Assembly (NCBI RefSeq): GCF_036169555.1
Contig: NZ_CP108032.1
Location: 1 to 64,000 of the forward strand
Direction: 5' to 3'
Source of the DNA: Streptomyces sp. NBC_00306
GTDB taxonomy: Bacteria; Actinomycetota; Actinomycetes; Streptomycetales; Streptomycetaceae
DNA length: 64,000 bases
Under the pieces are notes generated by a model. The model ran no database searches. It was not told the origin of the DNA and worked only from the letters and a program-made list of their open reading frames with translations. Both the position numbers and the translations under genes were made by a program. Below are positions 25,448-34,695 of this stretch, piece after piece. Position 1 is the first letter of the stretch, and every line of letters starts with the position of its first letter.

Positions 25448-25747
25448 TCAGGTGGCAGGACGGTCCTGTTGCTTCGTATCGGAGTCGTGGACCAGTTCGG
25501 CAAGTTGGATGAGGAAACCGTACGCCGCCAGACGATTCCGGAGGCGAAGGAAGTAGGACCTGCTTGAGCACATGAAGATCTCGCGGCGGCGCACCTTCCA
25601 CAGACCGTGCTCGTATGTGTGCGCCGCCCGCAGGAGAGCCGCTTCCGCCTCTTCCGCGCTTCCTTCGAACTCCGCGATGGTCCGTCCGTCACGACCTGCG
25701 TCCGACACGCCGCTGACGGGCACGGCCAGAACTATCCATTGAGGCAT
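25448..25747 (-). CDS. Small conserved protein, related to the 26878 gene
   Basis: 99 residues (MPQWIVLAVPVSGVSDAGRD ... EEAEAALLRAAHTYEHGLWKVRRREIF ... LIQLAELVHDSD). It shares layout and key positions with the protein at 26878-27231: an opening W(I/V)V strand, a helix with AALLRAAHTY, an R(R/H)(E/V)(I/Y)F-type motif before an aromatic SYFL/SYLV strand, and an (I/L)AELV.DSD ending. The family is common and unnamed in Streptomyces. It may be a remnant-free copy, but the middle strand is irregular (CSSRSYFLRLRNRLAAYGF). Confidence 0.6.
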   Translation of the reverse strand: MPQWIVLAVPVSGVSDAGRDGRTIAEFEGSAEEAEAALLRAAHTYEHGLWKVRRREIFMCSSRSYFLRLRNRLAAYGFLIQLAELVHDSDTKQQDRPAT

Positions 25748-26029
25748 CGCGCGATCAGTTCCTTACCCCCTCGACGTCGCATGCCGCGACGCGTACGGCG
25801 TCAGTGTGGCAGGGGCGGTGGCAGCGTCGGGCTGCCTGCCGCAGAAGTCGAGCCAGGGCTGTTGCTCGTGAGCATTCCGCGAGAGGAGAACCCGCGCCAG
25901 GCGGGCTGCACAGCAGGCCGGCCGACGGGCCGCGCTCGGGATCGGCCGGGTGGCGTCGTGACGGGGCGGAGGACCCGGGGGCGGGAGATGCGCGATGCAC
26001 TGTCAGTCCTGCGTGCAAGGGTGTGCCAC

Positions 26030-26686
26030 ATGGCTCTCAAGACGCTGGACATCCCCGCCCCTGCTCAACTCCGTCCGCGATGGGCCGCCTTCGCAGCCGT
26101 GCTCGCGGCACGGGGCTGGGGAGACGGCTGCCGCGCCGACGACGCCCGCTGGCACTACGACGACGGTGGCGGCAACTGGCTCGACCTGCACCACTTCGAG
26201 GACGGGCGGGCTCTCATCGTCGGCCACGACCACGAGTACAGCAACACGTACTACGGTCCCGCCGCCGAGTACTTCCAGGAGGAGGAGACCGACCTACTGG
26301 CCGGCACTCCCGCCTGGTGGGAGCCGCCCGTACGGGTCGTACAGGACGCCGGGCAGTGGGTGGGCTTCGTCTACGGCTTCGAGGACGGGCGCTGGCAGTG
26401 CGCACCGTACGAGCCCGACGACGGCTTCGGCAGCGTCGGCCTCCCCGCACTCAACGCGGAGATGACCGTGGAATTCGTCACCGAGTACACCAAGGAATCT
26501 CCAGGCAGGCAGGCACCGCCGTCGACGGCAGCGATCGAGGCGCTGATCGCAGCGGACTGTCTGATCACGGAAGACCTGCTGACCGCCGTCATCGGCCCCC
26601 AACCCGCCACACCCACAGCATGGAACCCATCAGCCGGCGTAGCCGCAGCACGCGCATTCCGCGCGTGGCCGCGCCACCGACAGTAA
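26030..26686 (+). CDS. Conserved Streptomyces protein of unknown function
   Basis: 218 residues. Features: N-terminal helix LRPRWAAFAAVLAARGWGDG, then an aromatic- and Asp-rich beta region (DARWHYDDGGGNWLDLHHFE, ALIVGHDHEYSNTYYG) and acidic PEWW-like loops (DLLAGTPAWWEPPV), ending with a helical C-terminus. No signal peptide or membrane span. The style recalls immunity-like or SUKH-type proteins but no family is identified. Start ATG 26030 (GTG 26021 also in frame) with AAGGGTG upstream. It lies between the two related small genes at 25448 and 26878. Confidence 0.65.
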   Translation: MALKTLDIPAPAQLRPRWAAFAAVLAARGWGDGCRADDARWHYDDGGGNWLDLHHFEDGRALIVGHDHEYSNTYYGPAAEYFQEEETDLLAGTPAWWEPPVRVVQDAGQWVGFVYGFEDGRWQCAPYEPDDGFGSVGLPALNAEMTVEFVTEYTKESPGRQAPPSTAAIEALIAADCLITEDLLTAVIGPQPATPTAWNPSAGVAAARAFRAWPRHRQ

Positions 26687-26877
26687 CGAGCGACCAGTTG
26701 CAGACCAGCATCCACGTCAGGGTCCACCCCCGAGGTCTCGACTTCGGCTCGTCCCGTCCGCCGGTGGTCAGCCGCTCCTCACATTCGCCGCTCTCGCGCG
26801 GAGCCCTCGGTCTGCATCACTCTTGCTCCGCATGCTGAGCTGTGGCTGACTGGCAGCGGCGCCGAGAGGGAGTGGGC

Positions 26878-27231
26878 ATGGGCAACTGGGTCGTGATCGC
26901 GGAGTACTACAGCGACGTGCACAGGACCGAGTTCATCTGCCGTGGGCAGGAAACGAAGGACCAGGCGTTGAAGGCACTCCGTGCTGCCCTCCACACGTAC
27001 GTACCCAGCAAGAATATCGTCGAGAAGTGGCGCCACGTGTACCGCTTCGCCGACCAGGAGTCATATCTGGTGGTGATCAAAGGCAAGCTGACGCAGTGGG
27101 AGTGCACCCTGCGCATCGCGGAGCTGGTCTCGGACTCGACCGACCCGGACGTGGCCAAGCAAGCGCAGTTGGACGACGGCGCGGCAGAGGTGGCTGACGG
27201 TCCGCAGGACCGGATCCCGCCCGGCTACTGA
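26878..27231 (+). CDS. Small conserved protein, related to the 25448 gene
   Basis: 117 residues: MGNWVVIAEYYSDVHRTEFI, a helix KDQALKALRAALHTYVPS, then VYRFADQESYLVVIKGKLT and IAELVSDSTDPD. A mixed alpha/beta domain of about 95 residues followed by a polar tail. The same arrangement recurs in the protein at 25448-25747. No enzymatic motif. Shine-Dalgarno GAGAGGGAG precedes ATG 26878. Function unknown. Confidence 0.68.
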   Translation: MGNWVVIAEYYSDVHRTEFICRGQETKDQALKALRAALHTYVPSKNIVEKWRHVYRFADQESYLVVIKGKLTQWECTLRIAELVSDSTDPDVAKQAQLDDGAAEVADGPQDRIPPGY

Positions 27232-27362
27232 GCCGAGCATCTGCAAAGGTCGGCATCGAACGGCTCGGCCTTCGCCACCGCCACCGCCACCCGGGGTACG
27301 ACGGTGGGTGTTGGCGGCACGATCGCCGTGCACTGGGGCACCTGGTGCCGCCGTTGAGGTCG

Positions 27363-27368
27363 TAGGGT
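27363..27368 (+). promoter_or_regulatory. -10 box TAGGGT, leaderless start
   Basis: TAGGGT ends 6 bases before ATG 27375. Confidence 0.55.
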
Positions 27369-27374
27369 CGCGGC

Positions 27375-28286
27375 ATGCGCATCGTCTCCCTGCTGCCTGC
27401 CGCGACCGACATCGTGGCCGAGCTCGGTCTGTCCGAGCAGCTCGTCGGCCGCACCCACGAATGCGACTGGCCGCCGCGGGACGTTGCGTCCGTCCCCGTG
27501 GTCACGGGCGCCGACCTGGACCAGGACCGGCTCACCAGCCGGGAGATCTCCGACGCCGTCGGCGGATCGGCGCACTCCGGATCCTCGCTCTACACCCTGG
27601 ACACCGGGGCACTCGCAGCCTTGCGCCCCGACTTCGTCCTCACCCAGGACCTGTGCGACGTGTGCGCCGTCTCCTACGAGAAGGTCAGCCGGAGCGTACG
27701 CCTTCTCAACGCCGACACCCGGGTCTTGAGCCTGGAGCCCCGCACGCTGGACGACGTGCTGGCCTGTCTGGTCACGGTCGGAACACTGCTCGGCGTACGG
27801 GAACGCGCCGAGCAGCGCCGGGCCGACCTGGCCGCCCGCCTCGACAGGGTCGGCGCTGCGGTCGCGGGCCGTGCCCGTCCCCGGGTGATGGCGATCGAAT
27901 GGCTGGACCCGCTGTGGCCCGCCGGGCACTGGGTGCCCGAGCAGATCACGGCAGCCGGCGGCGAGCCGCTCCTCGCCGCGCCCGGCGAGCACACGAAGCC
28001 GGTGTCGTGGGACGCTGTATGCGTCGCACGTCCGGATGTGCTGCTCGTCCTGCCGTGCGGCTTTCCGCCGGAACGGACGCTGCGGGAGCGGGAGTTGCTC
28101 ACCAGGCTGCCCGGGTGGGAGGACCTGCCCGCGGTGCGCGCCGACCAGGTATGGGTCTTGGACGGCCCGTCCTACTTCAACCGCCCGGGGCCCCGAGTGG
28201 TCCGGGGAGCGGAGGTTCTGGCTCACGTCCTGCACGCCGTACGGGTCGGAGCGCCGGTCACGCCGGCCGAGGCACGCCGTCTGTGA
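27375..28286 (+). CDS. Cobalamin-binding-like (BtuF-fold) protein, cytoplasmic
   Basis: 303 residues of the periplasmic-binding-protein fold used by BtuF and related corrinoid or iron-chelate receptors: [18 protein letters not shown] at the start, [30 protein letters not shown], and [17 protein letters not shown] near the end. It begins directly with the first strand and has no signal peptide or lipobox, and no ABC transporter genes are adjacent. It is therefore probably a cytoplasmic member of this group, whose ligand is unknown. The CDVC motif is typical of the subgroup. A -10 box 6 bases upstream suggests leaderless expression. Confidence 0.85.
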   Translation: MRIVSLLPAATDIVAELGLSEQLVGRTHECDWPPRDVASVPVVTGADLDQDRLTSREISDAVGGSAHSGSSLYTLDTGALAALRPDFVLTQDLCDVCAVSYEKVSRSVRLLNADTRVLSLEPRTLDDVLACLVTVGTLLGVRERAEQRRADLAARLDRVGAAVAGRARPRVMAIEWLDPLWPAGHWVPEQITAAGGEPLLAAPGEHTKPVSWDAVCVARPDVLLVLPCGFPPERTLRERELLTRLPGWEDLPAVRADQVWVLDGPSYFNRPGPRVVRGAEVLAHVLHAVRVGAPVTPAEARRL

Positions 28287-28466
28287 GCGGACCGGTCAGA
28301 ACGCCGTCTTCGCTCGCGACCGGCTCCGGCAGCGCGGCCAGGGCTTCCTCGATCCCCACCTGGTCCGCCTCCCGATGGAGATCGGGCTCCACCAGCAGGC
28401 CGGTCAGTGAGAACGTCCAGTGATGTCACGGGGAAACAGAGGGCCATGTTGCACAGGAGTTGCGCT

Positions 28467-28506
28467 CGTGCGTGAAGACGCCGGCGTCTGCTCAGCTTCA
28501 CGCACG
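28467..28506 (-). terminator. Hairpin beyond the DHFR-like gene
   Basis: CGTGCGTGAAG (28467-28477) / CTTCACGCACG (28496-28506), perfect 11-bp stem; the loop contains a further palindrome ACGCCGGCGT. It begins 5 bases beyond the stop of the minus-strand gene at 28511. Confidence 0.75.
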
Positions 28507-28510
28507 GCCT

Positions 28511-29155
28511 TCAGCCGTCGCTTCCGGCACCGCGGTCAGGTGCGCTCATGTCCCCCGTCGCGGGCGTGCCGTCGGCGAGTCCGTATCGCAGGTACACGGT
28601 GCCCTTCGGGCCGGCTACCGGGGGCGCGAGGAGCGTGACGTTGGAAGGCACCGCGCCATCGTCGAACACCTTCTTCCCGACGCCGAGCACGATCGGATGC
28701 AGCCAGAGGTCAAGACGGTCGAAGAGCTTCTCGCGCAGGAGGGTCTGCACGAGGTTCAGGCTCCCGACGACCTTCACATGCTCGTGCCGGTCTCGGATCT
28801 CGCGCACCGCGCGGGCGAGGTCCGGGCCGAGCTGCGTGGACCCGGCCCACGAGAGGTCGGGCCTGCCGCGAGAGGCCACGTACTTCGGGACACGGTTGAA
28901 GAGTGTGGCGATCTCGTTGTCCTCTCCATCCTCCTGGTGAGGCCAGTAGGCGGCGAAGATGTCGTACGTCCGCCGACCGAGCAGAAGGGCGTCCGTACCC
29001 TCGTACGCGGCACTGACCTGCGCGCCTGAGACCTCGTCCAGCAAGGGCGCCTGCCAGCCACCGAACGGGAACCCCACCGGGTCCTCGTCCGGGCCGCCGG
29101 GCGCCTGCCCGACAAGGTCGAGGGTCGCGAACATCTCGATGTCGATGAGGCCCAT
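28511..29155 (-). CDS. Dihydrofolate reductase/RibD C-terminal family protein
   Basis: 214 residues. RibD C-terminal/DHFR-like fold: opening strand DIEMFATLDLVGQAPGGPDE, DALLLGRRTYDIFAAYWP (the NADPH-contacting LGRxTY), VKVVGSLNLVQTLL and LDLWLHPIVLGVGKKVFDD. These are the standard marks of the stand-alone dihydrofolate reductase family proteins of actinobacteria, whose substrates are mostly unknown. Start ATG 29155 with GGGAGC upstream. A second, distant member of the superfamily lies at 59966. Single gene, ended by the hairpin at 28467-28506. Confidence 0.87.
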   Translation of the reverse strand: MGLIDIEMFATLDLVGQAPGGPDEDPVGFPFGGWQAPLLDEVSGAQVSAAYEGTDALLLGRRTYDIFAAYWPHQEDGEDNEIATLFNRVPKYVASRGRPDLSWAGSTQLGPDLARAVREIRDRHEHVKVVGSLNLVQTLLREKLFDRLDLWLHPIVLGVGKKVFDDGAVPSNVTLLAPPVAGPKGTVYLRYGLADGTPATGDMSAPDRGAGSDG

Positions 29156-29660
29156 GGCTTGCTCCCGATGAGTTGGTTGTCTCCCTCAAGAGATAGACCG
29201 GCGGACGCCCGCAGACTCATCGCCACGACCTAACCGCTTTCGGCCGGCTGAGGGAAAATGGCCATGCCGACGCACCCATCGCCCCTCACCGGGCCCCCTC
29301 GGAGGCGATACCCCCAACCGGTAGCCCCGTGGCCGGCACTCGGTAGCACCACACGGCCTCTCAGTAACGGGCTGTTTCAGCTGGGCCGAGCCCGTCGATG
29401 CCGGGTGGATCCATTGATGCGTTACGGCGTCGGCAGGCGTGGCGCTCGACGTCGTTCGCTTGAGACGCGGTTGCCTTTTGAGGGGTGGTCACGCCCTTGG
29501 CAACAGTCATGAACACGCCACATTCCACGTCTGCGTGAGAGCGATCGTCACAGTGAATTCGCGATCCGGGCTGCTGGGCTGCTTCCGTGGACCGTCTCCG
29601 ATCTTGCTCCGGGAACGGGGCGGTTGTGAGAATCCGATCATCGCGAGCTCAGGAGCTTGA
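29156..29660. other. Gap of 500 bases, no gene recognised
   Basis: Short frames only, without domain or ribosome site. It separates two oppositely oriented genes and so holds both promoters. Confidence 0.5.
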
Positions 29661-29679
29661 GTCTCCAGCAGGGGGAGAC
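29661..29679 (+). promoter_or_regulatory. MerR-type operator candidate
   Basis: GTCTCC (29661-29666) and GGAGAC (29674-29679) with a 7-base centre, a 19-bp dyad of the size MerR proteins use between -35 and -10. It ends 14 bases before the MerR-family start codon, so autoregulation is plausible. Confidence 0.5.
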
Positions 29680-29693
29680 CTGAAGGTGGGGAC

Positions 29694-30632
29694 ATGAATG
29701 GTCATACGCTCTACTCCATCGGCGAGTTGGCGCGACGGACTGGTACCACGGTAAAGACTGTCCGGTTCTACTCCGACTGCGGACTCGTACCCCCCGCTGA
29801 CCGCAGCCCGGTCGGCTATCGCCTCTACGACAACGGTGCCGTCGCCCGCCTGGATTTTGTGCGAACCCTGCGCGACCTGGGCCTGGACCTGGCGGTCATC
29901 CGGAAGGTCCTGGACCGGGAACTCGCCCTGTCGGAGGTTGCCGAGGCGCATGCCGACGCGTTGGACGTGCAGATCCGAATCCTGCGGCTGCGGCGTGCAG
30001 TGCTGACCGCCATGGCGAGGCGCGGGGCGACCCCTGAGGAGGCGACTCTGATGCACCACCTGGCCCAGCTCTCCGAAGTCGAGCGCCAACGGCTGGTCGG
30101 TGACTTCCTCGACGCTGCCTTCAGCGGTGTGGGTACTGGCTCCGTGCTTGCGGGGATCATGCGCTCAATGACACCGGAACTGCCGGACAACCCCGATACG
30201 GAGCAGGTTCAGGCGTGGGTGGAACTGGCGGAGCTGTCCCAGGACCCGGACTTTCGCGCCCTTCTGCGGCACATGGCCGAGGAAGAGTTGGCTGGGCACA
30301 TCCACGGGGCTACCCCCGCGCTGCACAGCGACTTGACTGCGATCGTCCGTGACCAGATCGCGCCGGCGCTGGCAGCGGGTATCGAACCGGCCTCGCTGCA
30401 GGCCGATCCGATCGTCGCGGTCCTCATGACCCGCTGCGCACATCTCCTCGACTACGGTGACGACGCCGGGGCGCGGTGCCGGCTCCTGGTCCGGCTGGAA
30501 CGCGTGAACGACCCACGCAGAGAGCGGTACTTGTCGTTGCTTGCGGTGATCAACGGCTGGCCGGAGCCGGAGAGCCTGCGGCCGGTGCTCGATTGGGCCG
30601 TCCATGCTCTGCGGGCTCGGATACACGGATGA
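29694..30632 (+). CDS. MerR family transcriptional regulator
   Basis: 312 residues. N-terminal MerR winged helix at residues 6-75 (YSIGELARRTGTTVKTVRFY, then SPVGYRLYDNGAVARLDFVR and LRDLGLDLAVIRKVL), followed by the dimerisation coiled coil to about 120. A 190-residue helical C-terminal part (MHHLAQLSEVERQRLVGDFL, GHIHGATPALHSDLTAIVRD) presumably senses a ligand; it does not match TipAS or the Cys-metal type (no paired Cys). Shine-Dalgarno AAGGTGGGG precedes ATG 29694. A dyad at 29661-29679 is the probable binding site. Confidence 0.87.
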   Translation: MNGHTLYSIGELARRTGTTVKTVRFYSDCGLVPPADRSPVGYRLYDNGAVARLDFVRTLRDLGLDLAVIRKVLDRELALSEVAEAHADALDVQIRILRLRRAVLTAMARRGATPEEATLMHHLAQLSEVERQRLVGDFLDAAFSGVGTGSVLAGIMRSMTPELPDNPDTEQVQAWVELAELSQDPDFRALLRHMAEEELAGHIHGATPALHSDLTAIVRDQIAPALAAGIEPASLQADPIVAVLMTRCAHLLDYGDDAGARCRLLVRLERVNDPRRERYLSLLAVINGWPEPESLRPVLDWAVHALRARIHG

Positions 30633-30882
30633 TGGAGCCGCCGCGGAGCGACACAGACCAGCCAGCGCCGAGTTCAGGGCGAACCCATGGTGCGTATGGT
30701 CCGGCCGGAACGCTCTCGTCGTACTCAAGGCTCCGTGCAGGGTGCAGGGTGCAGGCGAGGTAGCGGCGTGTTTCATGCCCGGGCCGCCGCGAACGCGTTC
30801 GGTGTCATCGCGGGGATGCCGACGGCTCGGTTCACGTAGCCTCGCGCCCTATGAAGCTCATAGGAACGGTGTCGGGCCGCTC

Positions 30883-31686
30883 GTGGCTCGGTCACGTACT
30901 GGCGTCTCCCGTGCTCAGAAGGTGGTCCTCAACCGCATCCAGGATCTGTTGCGGGCGCGCCGGTACGAGGAAGCCGAGGCCGAGGCTCGTGCGGCCGAGG
31001 CGCGGCGAGGCCGCAAGAGCCTCATGTGGGTATGGCTCACCAAGTCCATGGCCCTGGCAGCAGGCATCGCTCACGGTCGCGGGGCGGAATTGGAGGCCGA
31101 GCTCGACGCGTTGATCGCGGAGCTGGACCAGGCAGAGGGGGCCGACAGAAGTCTGCTGCTGGCGGTCCGCACAATCCGTGCGGCGCTACTCGTCGACCAG
31201 GGGCAGTATCCGCAGGCAGAGGCCGAGGCGCGGCACATCCTGCGCGGGGCGACCCGTCTCGCGCACCTCACCGAGGTATGGGACGTCGAGTTGTCGGCTT
31301 TGGACAGCCTGGCAGATGCGTTGTGTGGGCAGGGCCGCTACGAAGAGGCAGAGGCCATAGCCCGCGGCAACATGTCCCGGGCGGAGGGACACCGTGCGGC
31401 GGGGTTTCAGTGTGCCTTGGTGCGCAGCTTGAACGGACAGGGCCGCTTTGAGGAGGCTCTGGCCGAGACCCGTCTGATGACGCAGGATGGGCCCCGCGCC
31501 GGCTGTGGAATGCAGGACATGGTCACCGCCACCACCCTTCACGGTCTGGGCCGGCGCACCGAGGCGGAAGCCGCAGCCCGTCAGGCGCTGAGCGCCTGCG
31601 AGCAGTTCCTCCACCCCAAACACCCCCGCATTGGGGAAGCCCGCACGCTGCTGGCCCGCGTCACCGCCGAGGACCCACGCCTTTGA
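30883..31686 (+). CDS. Tetratricopeptide-repeat protein
   Basis: 267 residues from GTG 30883 (start uncertain). TPR-like helical pairs recur at about 35-40 residue spacing: LLRARRYEEAEAEARAAEA, ALLVDQGQYPQAEAEARHIL, LADALCGQGRYEEAEAIARG, SLNGQGRFEEALAETRLM and LHGLGRRTEAEAAARQALSA. The family is a common Streptomyces helical-repeat protein that probably mediates protein contacts. An overlapping frame from ATG 30851 (MKLIGTVSGRSWLGH) could represent the true N-terminus after a frameshift. No partner is visible nearby. Confidence 0.7.
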   Translation: MARSRTGVSRAQKVVLNRIQDLLRARRYEEAEAEARAAEARRGRKSLMWVWLTKSMALAAGIAHGRGAELEAELDALIAELDQAEGADRSLLLAVRTIRAALLVDQGQYPQAEAEARHILRGATRLAHLTEVWDVELSALDSLADALCGQGRYEEAEAIARGNMSRAEGHRAAGFQCALVRSLNGQGRFEEALAETRLMTQDGPRAGCGMQDMVTATTLHGLGRRTEAEAAARQALSACEQFLHPKHPRIGEARTLLARVTAEDPRL

Positions 31687-32050
31687 AGAGCCCCCACGAT
31701 CTTGTCTGGGATCTGCCGCGGACGTGGCCTGACGGGGCGGGTTCGCGGCCCACATCTGGGCTTGGGACGGCGTGATGGAGAGCCCGGGTTGTCCTCGAAG
31801 ACGACGCCCGTGCGTAGCCGCGAGTCTCTGACCGCGCGGCCGGACCGAGGACTTCCTCATCCCATCGGGCGGGGACAGGATCGATGCCGCGATCATCCGT
31901 CAGGTCATCGGTCGAGGCCGTCATGCGGGTCGTTGAACCCAAACCAGCCGGGTTGTTGATGTCGAACGGCCCCTCGCGACGCGGCCCCAAGGGCACATCG
32001 TGGTCGTGCGACGGGCAGTTCACGGACGGGGGTGAGGGGGTCATGAGGTG
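31687..32050. other. Gap without recognised gene
   Basis: Only fragmentary frames. Something once coding may remain on the minus strand, but no family could be assigned. Confidence 0.4.
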
Positions 32051-33573
32051 TCACCCTCCCGCGGGTGCGCCTGACCATGCCGCCAGGGCGGCGGTCCTCT
32101 CCGAACTGCGGATCTCGGCATCGGTCGCACGGGTGCACCAGGCGATGTGCCCGTCGGGGCGAACGAGCACTTCGGTCACGCCGTGGAGGTCCGCACGCTC
32201 GTCGTACGTCGTGACGGCATGAGCAGTGACTCGTGAGCGCCATCCGGGCGCGAGGGCCTGCGGCGGATGCGCATCACCGGCAAGGTCGAGGAGTACGAAA
32301 CAGCCCCGCGGCATCAGTTCGTAGAGGCGTTCCGACTCGGAACCGACGGCGGTCAGACCGATGTCGGGCATCCGCCGTCCCACCAGTGGGTCGGCCTCGG
32401 CGGTTGCAGGCGGGTAGGAGGTACTCAGTGCGGAGATCCGTCCCGCGAGCAGACGGTTGACGTCCTTCAGCGACAGGAGTTCGTCGAGAAGCCTGCGCAG
32501 GGCAACGGCGGGCAGCTGGAATTGCGGCAACAGGGGCAACTCGGCGAGCAGGGTCTGGACTTCGGTGTTCTCGGTGACTGCCTGTCCGACGGGGCGGCGT
32601 TCGGCTTCGTACGTGTCGAGGAGACCGGAAGGAGCCCAGCCGTTGACCGTGGCAGCCAGCTTCCAGCCCAGATTCATGGCGTCCTGCAGGCCCGTGTTCA
32701 GTCCCTGACCCGCCGCGGGGAAGTGAATGTGAGCGGCGTCCCCGGCGAGCAGGATGCGGCCGGACCGATAGGAGGCGGCGAGGCGGGTGGCGTTGCCGAA
32801 GCGCGAAAGCCAGCGTGGCTGCGCGATCCCGCAGTCGCAGCCGCAGATCCGCGTCAGCGAGGTACGGAACTCCTCCAGAGTCACCGGCTGCCCGGCCGGA
32901 ATCCGCATCCGCTCCGGATCGATGCAGACGATCCGGGTGATCCGCCCTCCAGCGGGACGGCCAGCACGCCGCGGGCCCGAAGGGCAGCAAGAACCGCTGG
33001 ATCCGCGTCGACCTCCGCGAAGTCCCCGAGTATGCCGGTCAGTGTCTCGTCGGTGCCCGGGAAGGCGATGCCGGCAGCCTGCCGCACCAGACTGCGCCCG
33101 CCGTCGCAGCCGACCGCGTACTGCGCCCGTACGGTGTCGACGGCCCCGTCAGGCCCGCGCACCTCCAGTTCGACGCCCGTGGCGTCCTGGCGCAGCCCGA
33201 TGGTCTCGTGTCCGCGGCTGATGCGGACGCCCAGCTCTCCGGCCCGCTCCTCCAGCAGCGCCTCGGTGCGGGCCTGGGCCAGGAAGAGGGTGTAGCCGTG
33301 GCGGGAGTCGAGCGCGGCGAAGTCCAGCCGGGTGTCCAGACCGGCGAAGTGCCAGCCCGGCACCGGGTTTCCGAGGGCGAGGAAGCGGGGCGCGAGGCCC
33401 CTCATGTCCATCAGTTCCACACTGCGCGGGTGCAGGGTCAGCGCCCGTGAATCACGCTGCGGCGCGGTACGCCGCTCCACGATCCGGGTCCGTACGCCCG
33501 CCAGCGCCAGCTCGCAGGCGAGCATCAGCCCGGTTGGGCCGGCTCCCACGACCAGTACGTCGGTGTCCGTCAA
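32051..33573 (-). pseudogene. FAD-dependent monooxygenase (PHBH fold), frameshifted
   Basis: The 5' part (TTG 33573, VLVVGAGPTGLMLACELALA with the GxGxxG dinucleotide motif, and YAVGCDGGRS) and the 3' part (RSGRILLAGDAAHIHFPAAG with the FAD-ribityl GD motif, then GLNTGLQDAMNLGWKLA) together make a class A flavin hydroxylase of about 507 residues. Its C-terminal thioredoxin-like domain resembles those of aromatic or rifampicin monooxygenases. The frame changes at about 32945, inside GGAGGGCGG, as if one base were lost. Either inactive or a sequence error. It is divergent from the TetR gene at 33635, whose operators overlap its promoter. Confidence 0.85.
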
Positions 33574-33591
33574 TGTGACCTACCCTATTTA

Positions 33592-33621
33592 GTGAACGAC
33601 GTTCACGTGAACAATGTTCAC
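33592..33621. promoter_or_regulatory. Two abutting 15-bp TetR operators
   Basis: GTGAACGACGTTCAC (33592-33606) is followed with no spacer by GTGAACAATGTTCAC (33607-33621). Each is a perfect palindrome GTGAAC-N3-GTTCAC. They fill the gap between the divergent monooxygenase and TetR genes and touch the -10 box at 33622. Confidence 0.88.
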
Positions 33622-33627
33622 TATAAT
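33622..33627 (+). promoter_or_regulatory. -10 box TATAAT of the TetR gene
   Basis: Consensus TATAAT ends 7 bases before ATG 33635, so transcription would begin at or next to the start codon. The abutting operators cover the -35 position. Confidence 0.7.
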
Positions 33628-33634
33628 GGCGACC

Positions 33635-34306
33635 ATGAGCAACCCGTCAACCCGCACACGGGGGCGCCCCCCACGGCTGGACCAGGCGCGCACCGTCGAG
33701 ACAGCCCTGGATCTGCTGGACGAGGCTGGGCTCGACGCGCTGACCATGCGGCGTCTGGCTGAGGCGATGGGCGTCCAAGCCGGCGCGCTGTACCGCTACT
33801 TCGCCACCAAGCAGGAGCTGCTGACCGCCATGGCGGACCGGATCATGTCCGACGTCGACGCGTCCGCGGTACCGGCCGGAGAAGAGTGGAGCGAGCGGCT
33901 GACCGGCCTGGCCAGAGCGCTGCGCACTGCGCTGCTCGCCCACCGCGACGGCGCCCGCGTGTTCGCCGGCACGCACTCGACCGGGAAGCACACCCTGCAC
34001 TTCGCCGACGCCGTGATCGGCGTTCTGCGCAAAGCCGGCGTCGACGATGCGGACGCGGCGCGCGCCCTGATGGCGCTGGCCAACTTCACCGTCGGCCACA
34101 CGCTGGAAGAGCAGGCCGCCGCTCGGGAACCGGGAACGGACGCCCCCGCAGACCCGGGACGCCTGGGTGATGCCGTGGCGGCCGGGTCGTACCCGCACCT
34201 CACAGCCACCCTGCCCGTGCTCAGCAGCACGGACTTCACCGCCCATTTCGAGTTCGGGCTGCGCCTGCTCATCGACGGGCTGCGCGCCCTGCCGCAACGG
34301 CGCTGA
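33635..34306 (+). CDS. TetR family repressor (TetR_C-type C-terminal domain)
   Basis: 223 residues from ATG 33635. N-terminal helix-turn-helix RTVETALDLLDEAGLDALTM plus RRLAEAMGVQAGALYRYFATKQELL at about 17-62; the C-terminal helical domain contains DGARVFAGTHSTG and LMALANFTVGHTLEEQA, as in repressors of the TetR_C_1 group (the tetracycline repressor class). I prefer 33635 over the ATG at 33626 because the TATAAT box would overlap the latter. Two perfect palindromes immediately upstream, shared with the divergent monooxygenase gene, indicate direct autorepression and control of a drug- or aromatic-modifying enzyme. Confidence 0.9.
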   Translation: MSNPSTRTRGRPPRLDQARTVETALDLLDEAGLDALTMRRLAEAMGVQAGALYRYFATKQELLTAMADRIMSDVDASAVPAGEEWSERLTGLARALRTALLAHRDGARVFAGTHSTGKHTLHFADAVIGVLRKAGVDDADAARALMALANFTVGHTLEEQAAAREPGTDAPADPGRLGDAVAAGSYPHLTATLPVLSSTDFTAHFEFGLRLLIDGLRALPQRR

Positions 34307-34695
34307 CAGAGCGTCTCGCATGCCCGATGGGGCAGGCGGCCATACGGCTCTCGCATACCGTCAATCCCGGGCGGGATGAAGCAACCGACCGGGCCACCGC
34401 GGTCACCGACCGGAGCCATCCGAGGACACTGAACAGCCTTCTCTACCAGTCCAGATGGCGCCCGTCCACGCGCGGGCCCGCGCCGGGATCCTCCAGGTCA
34501 CCGGACACATCCTGGCTACCGAGCAGCCACGCGAAGCACGCACCCCGCTGGCGCCGGAGAGGAACCGCACGCGCACCGGCATCACGCCCTCGTGCCACAT
34601 TGGTCCGGGACCAGGCCTCCGGAAAGCACCCCAGCGCTATCCGCACGCTGCTCAACGCGCCACGCATAATTCGCTCGGCACCGGAGGGCAAAGCG
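34307..34695. other. Gap of 390 bases, no gene recognised
   Basis: No domain-bearing frame; the Shine-Dalgarno GGAGG of the next gene is at 34682. Confidence 0.5.
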
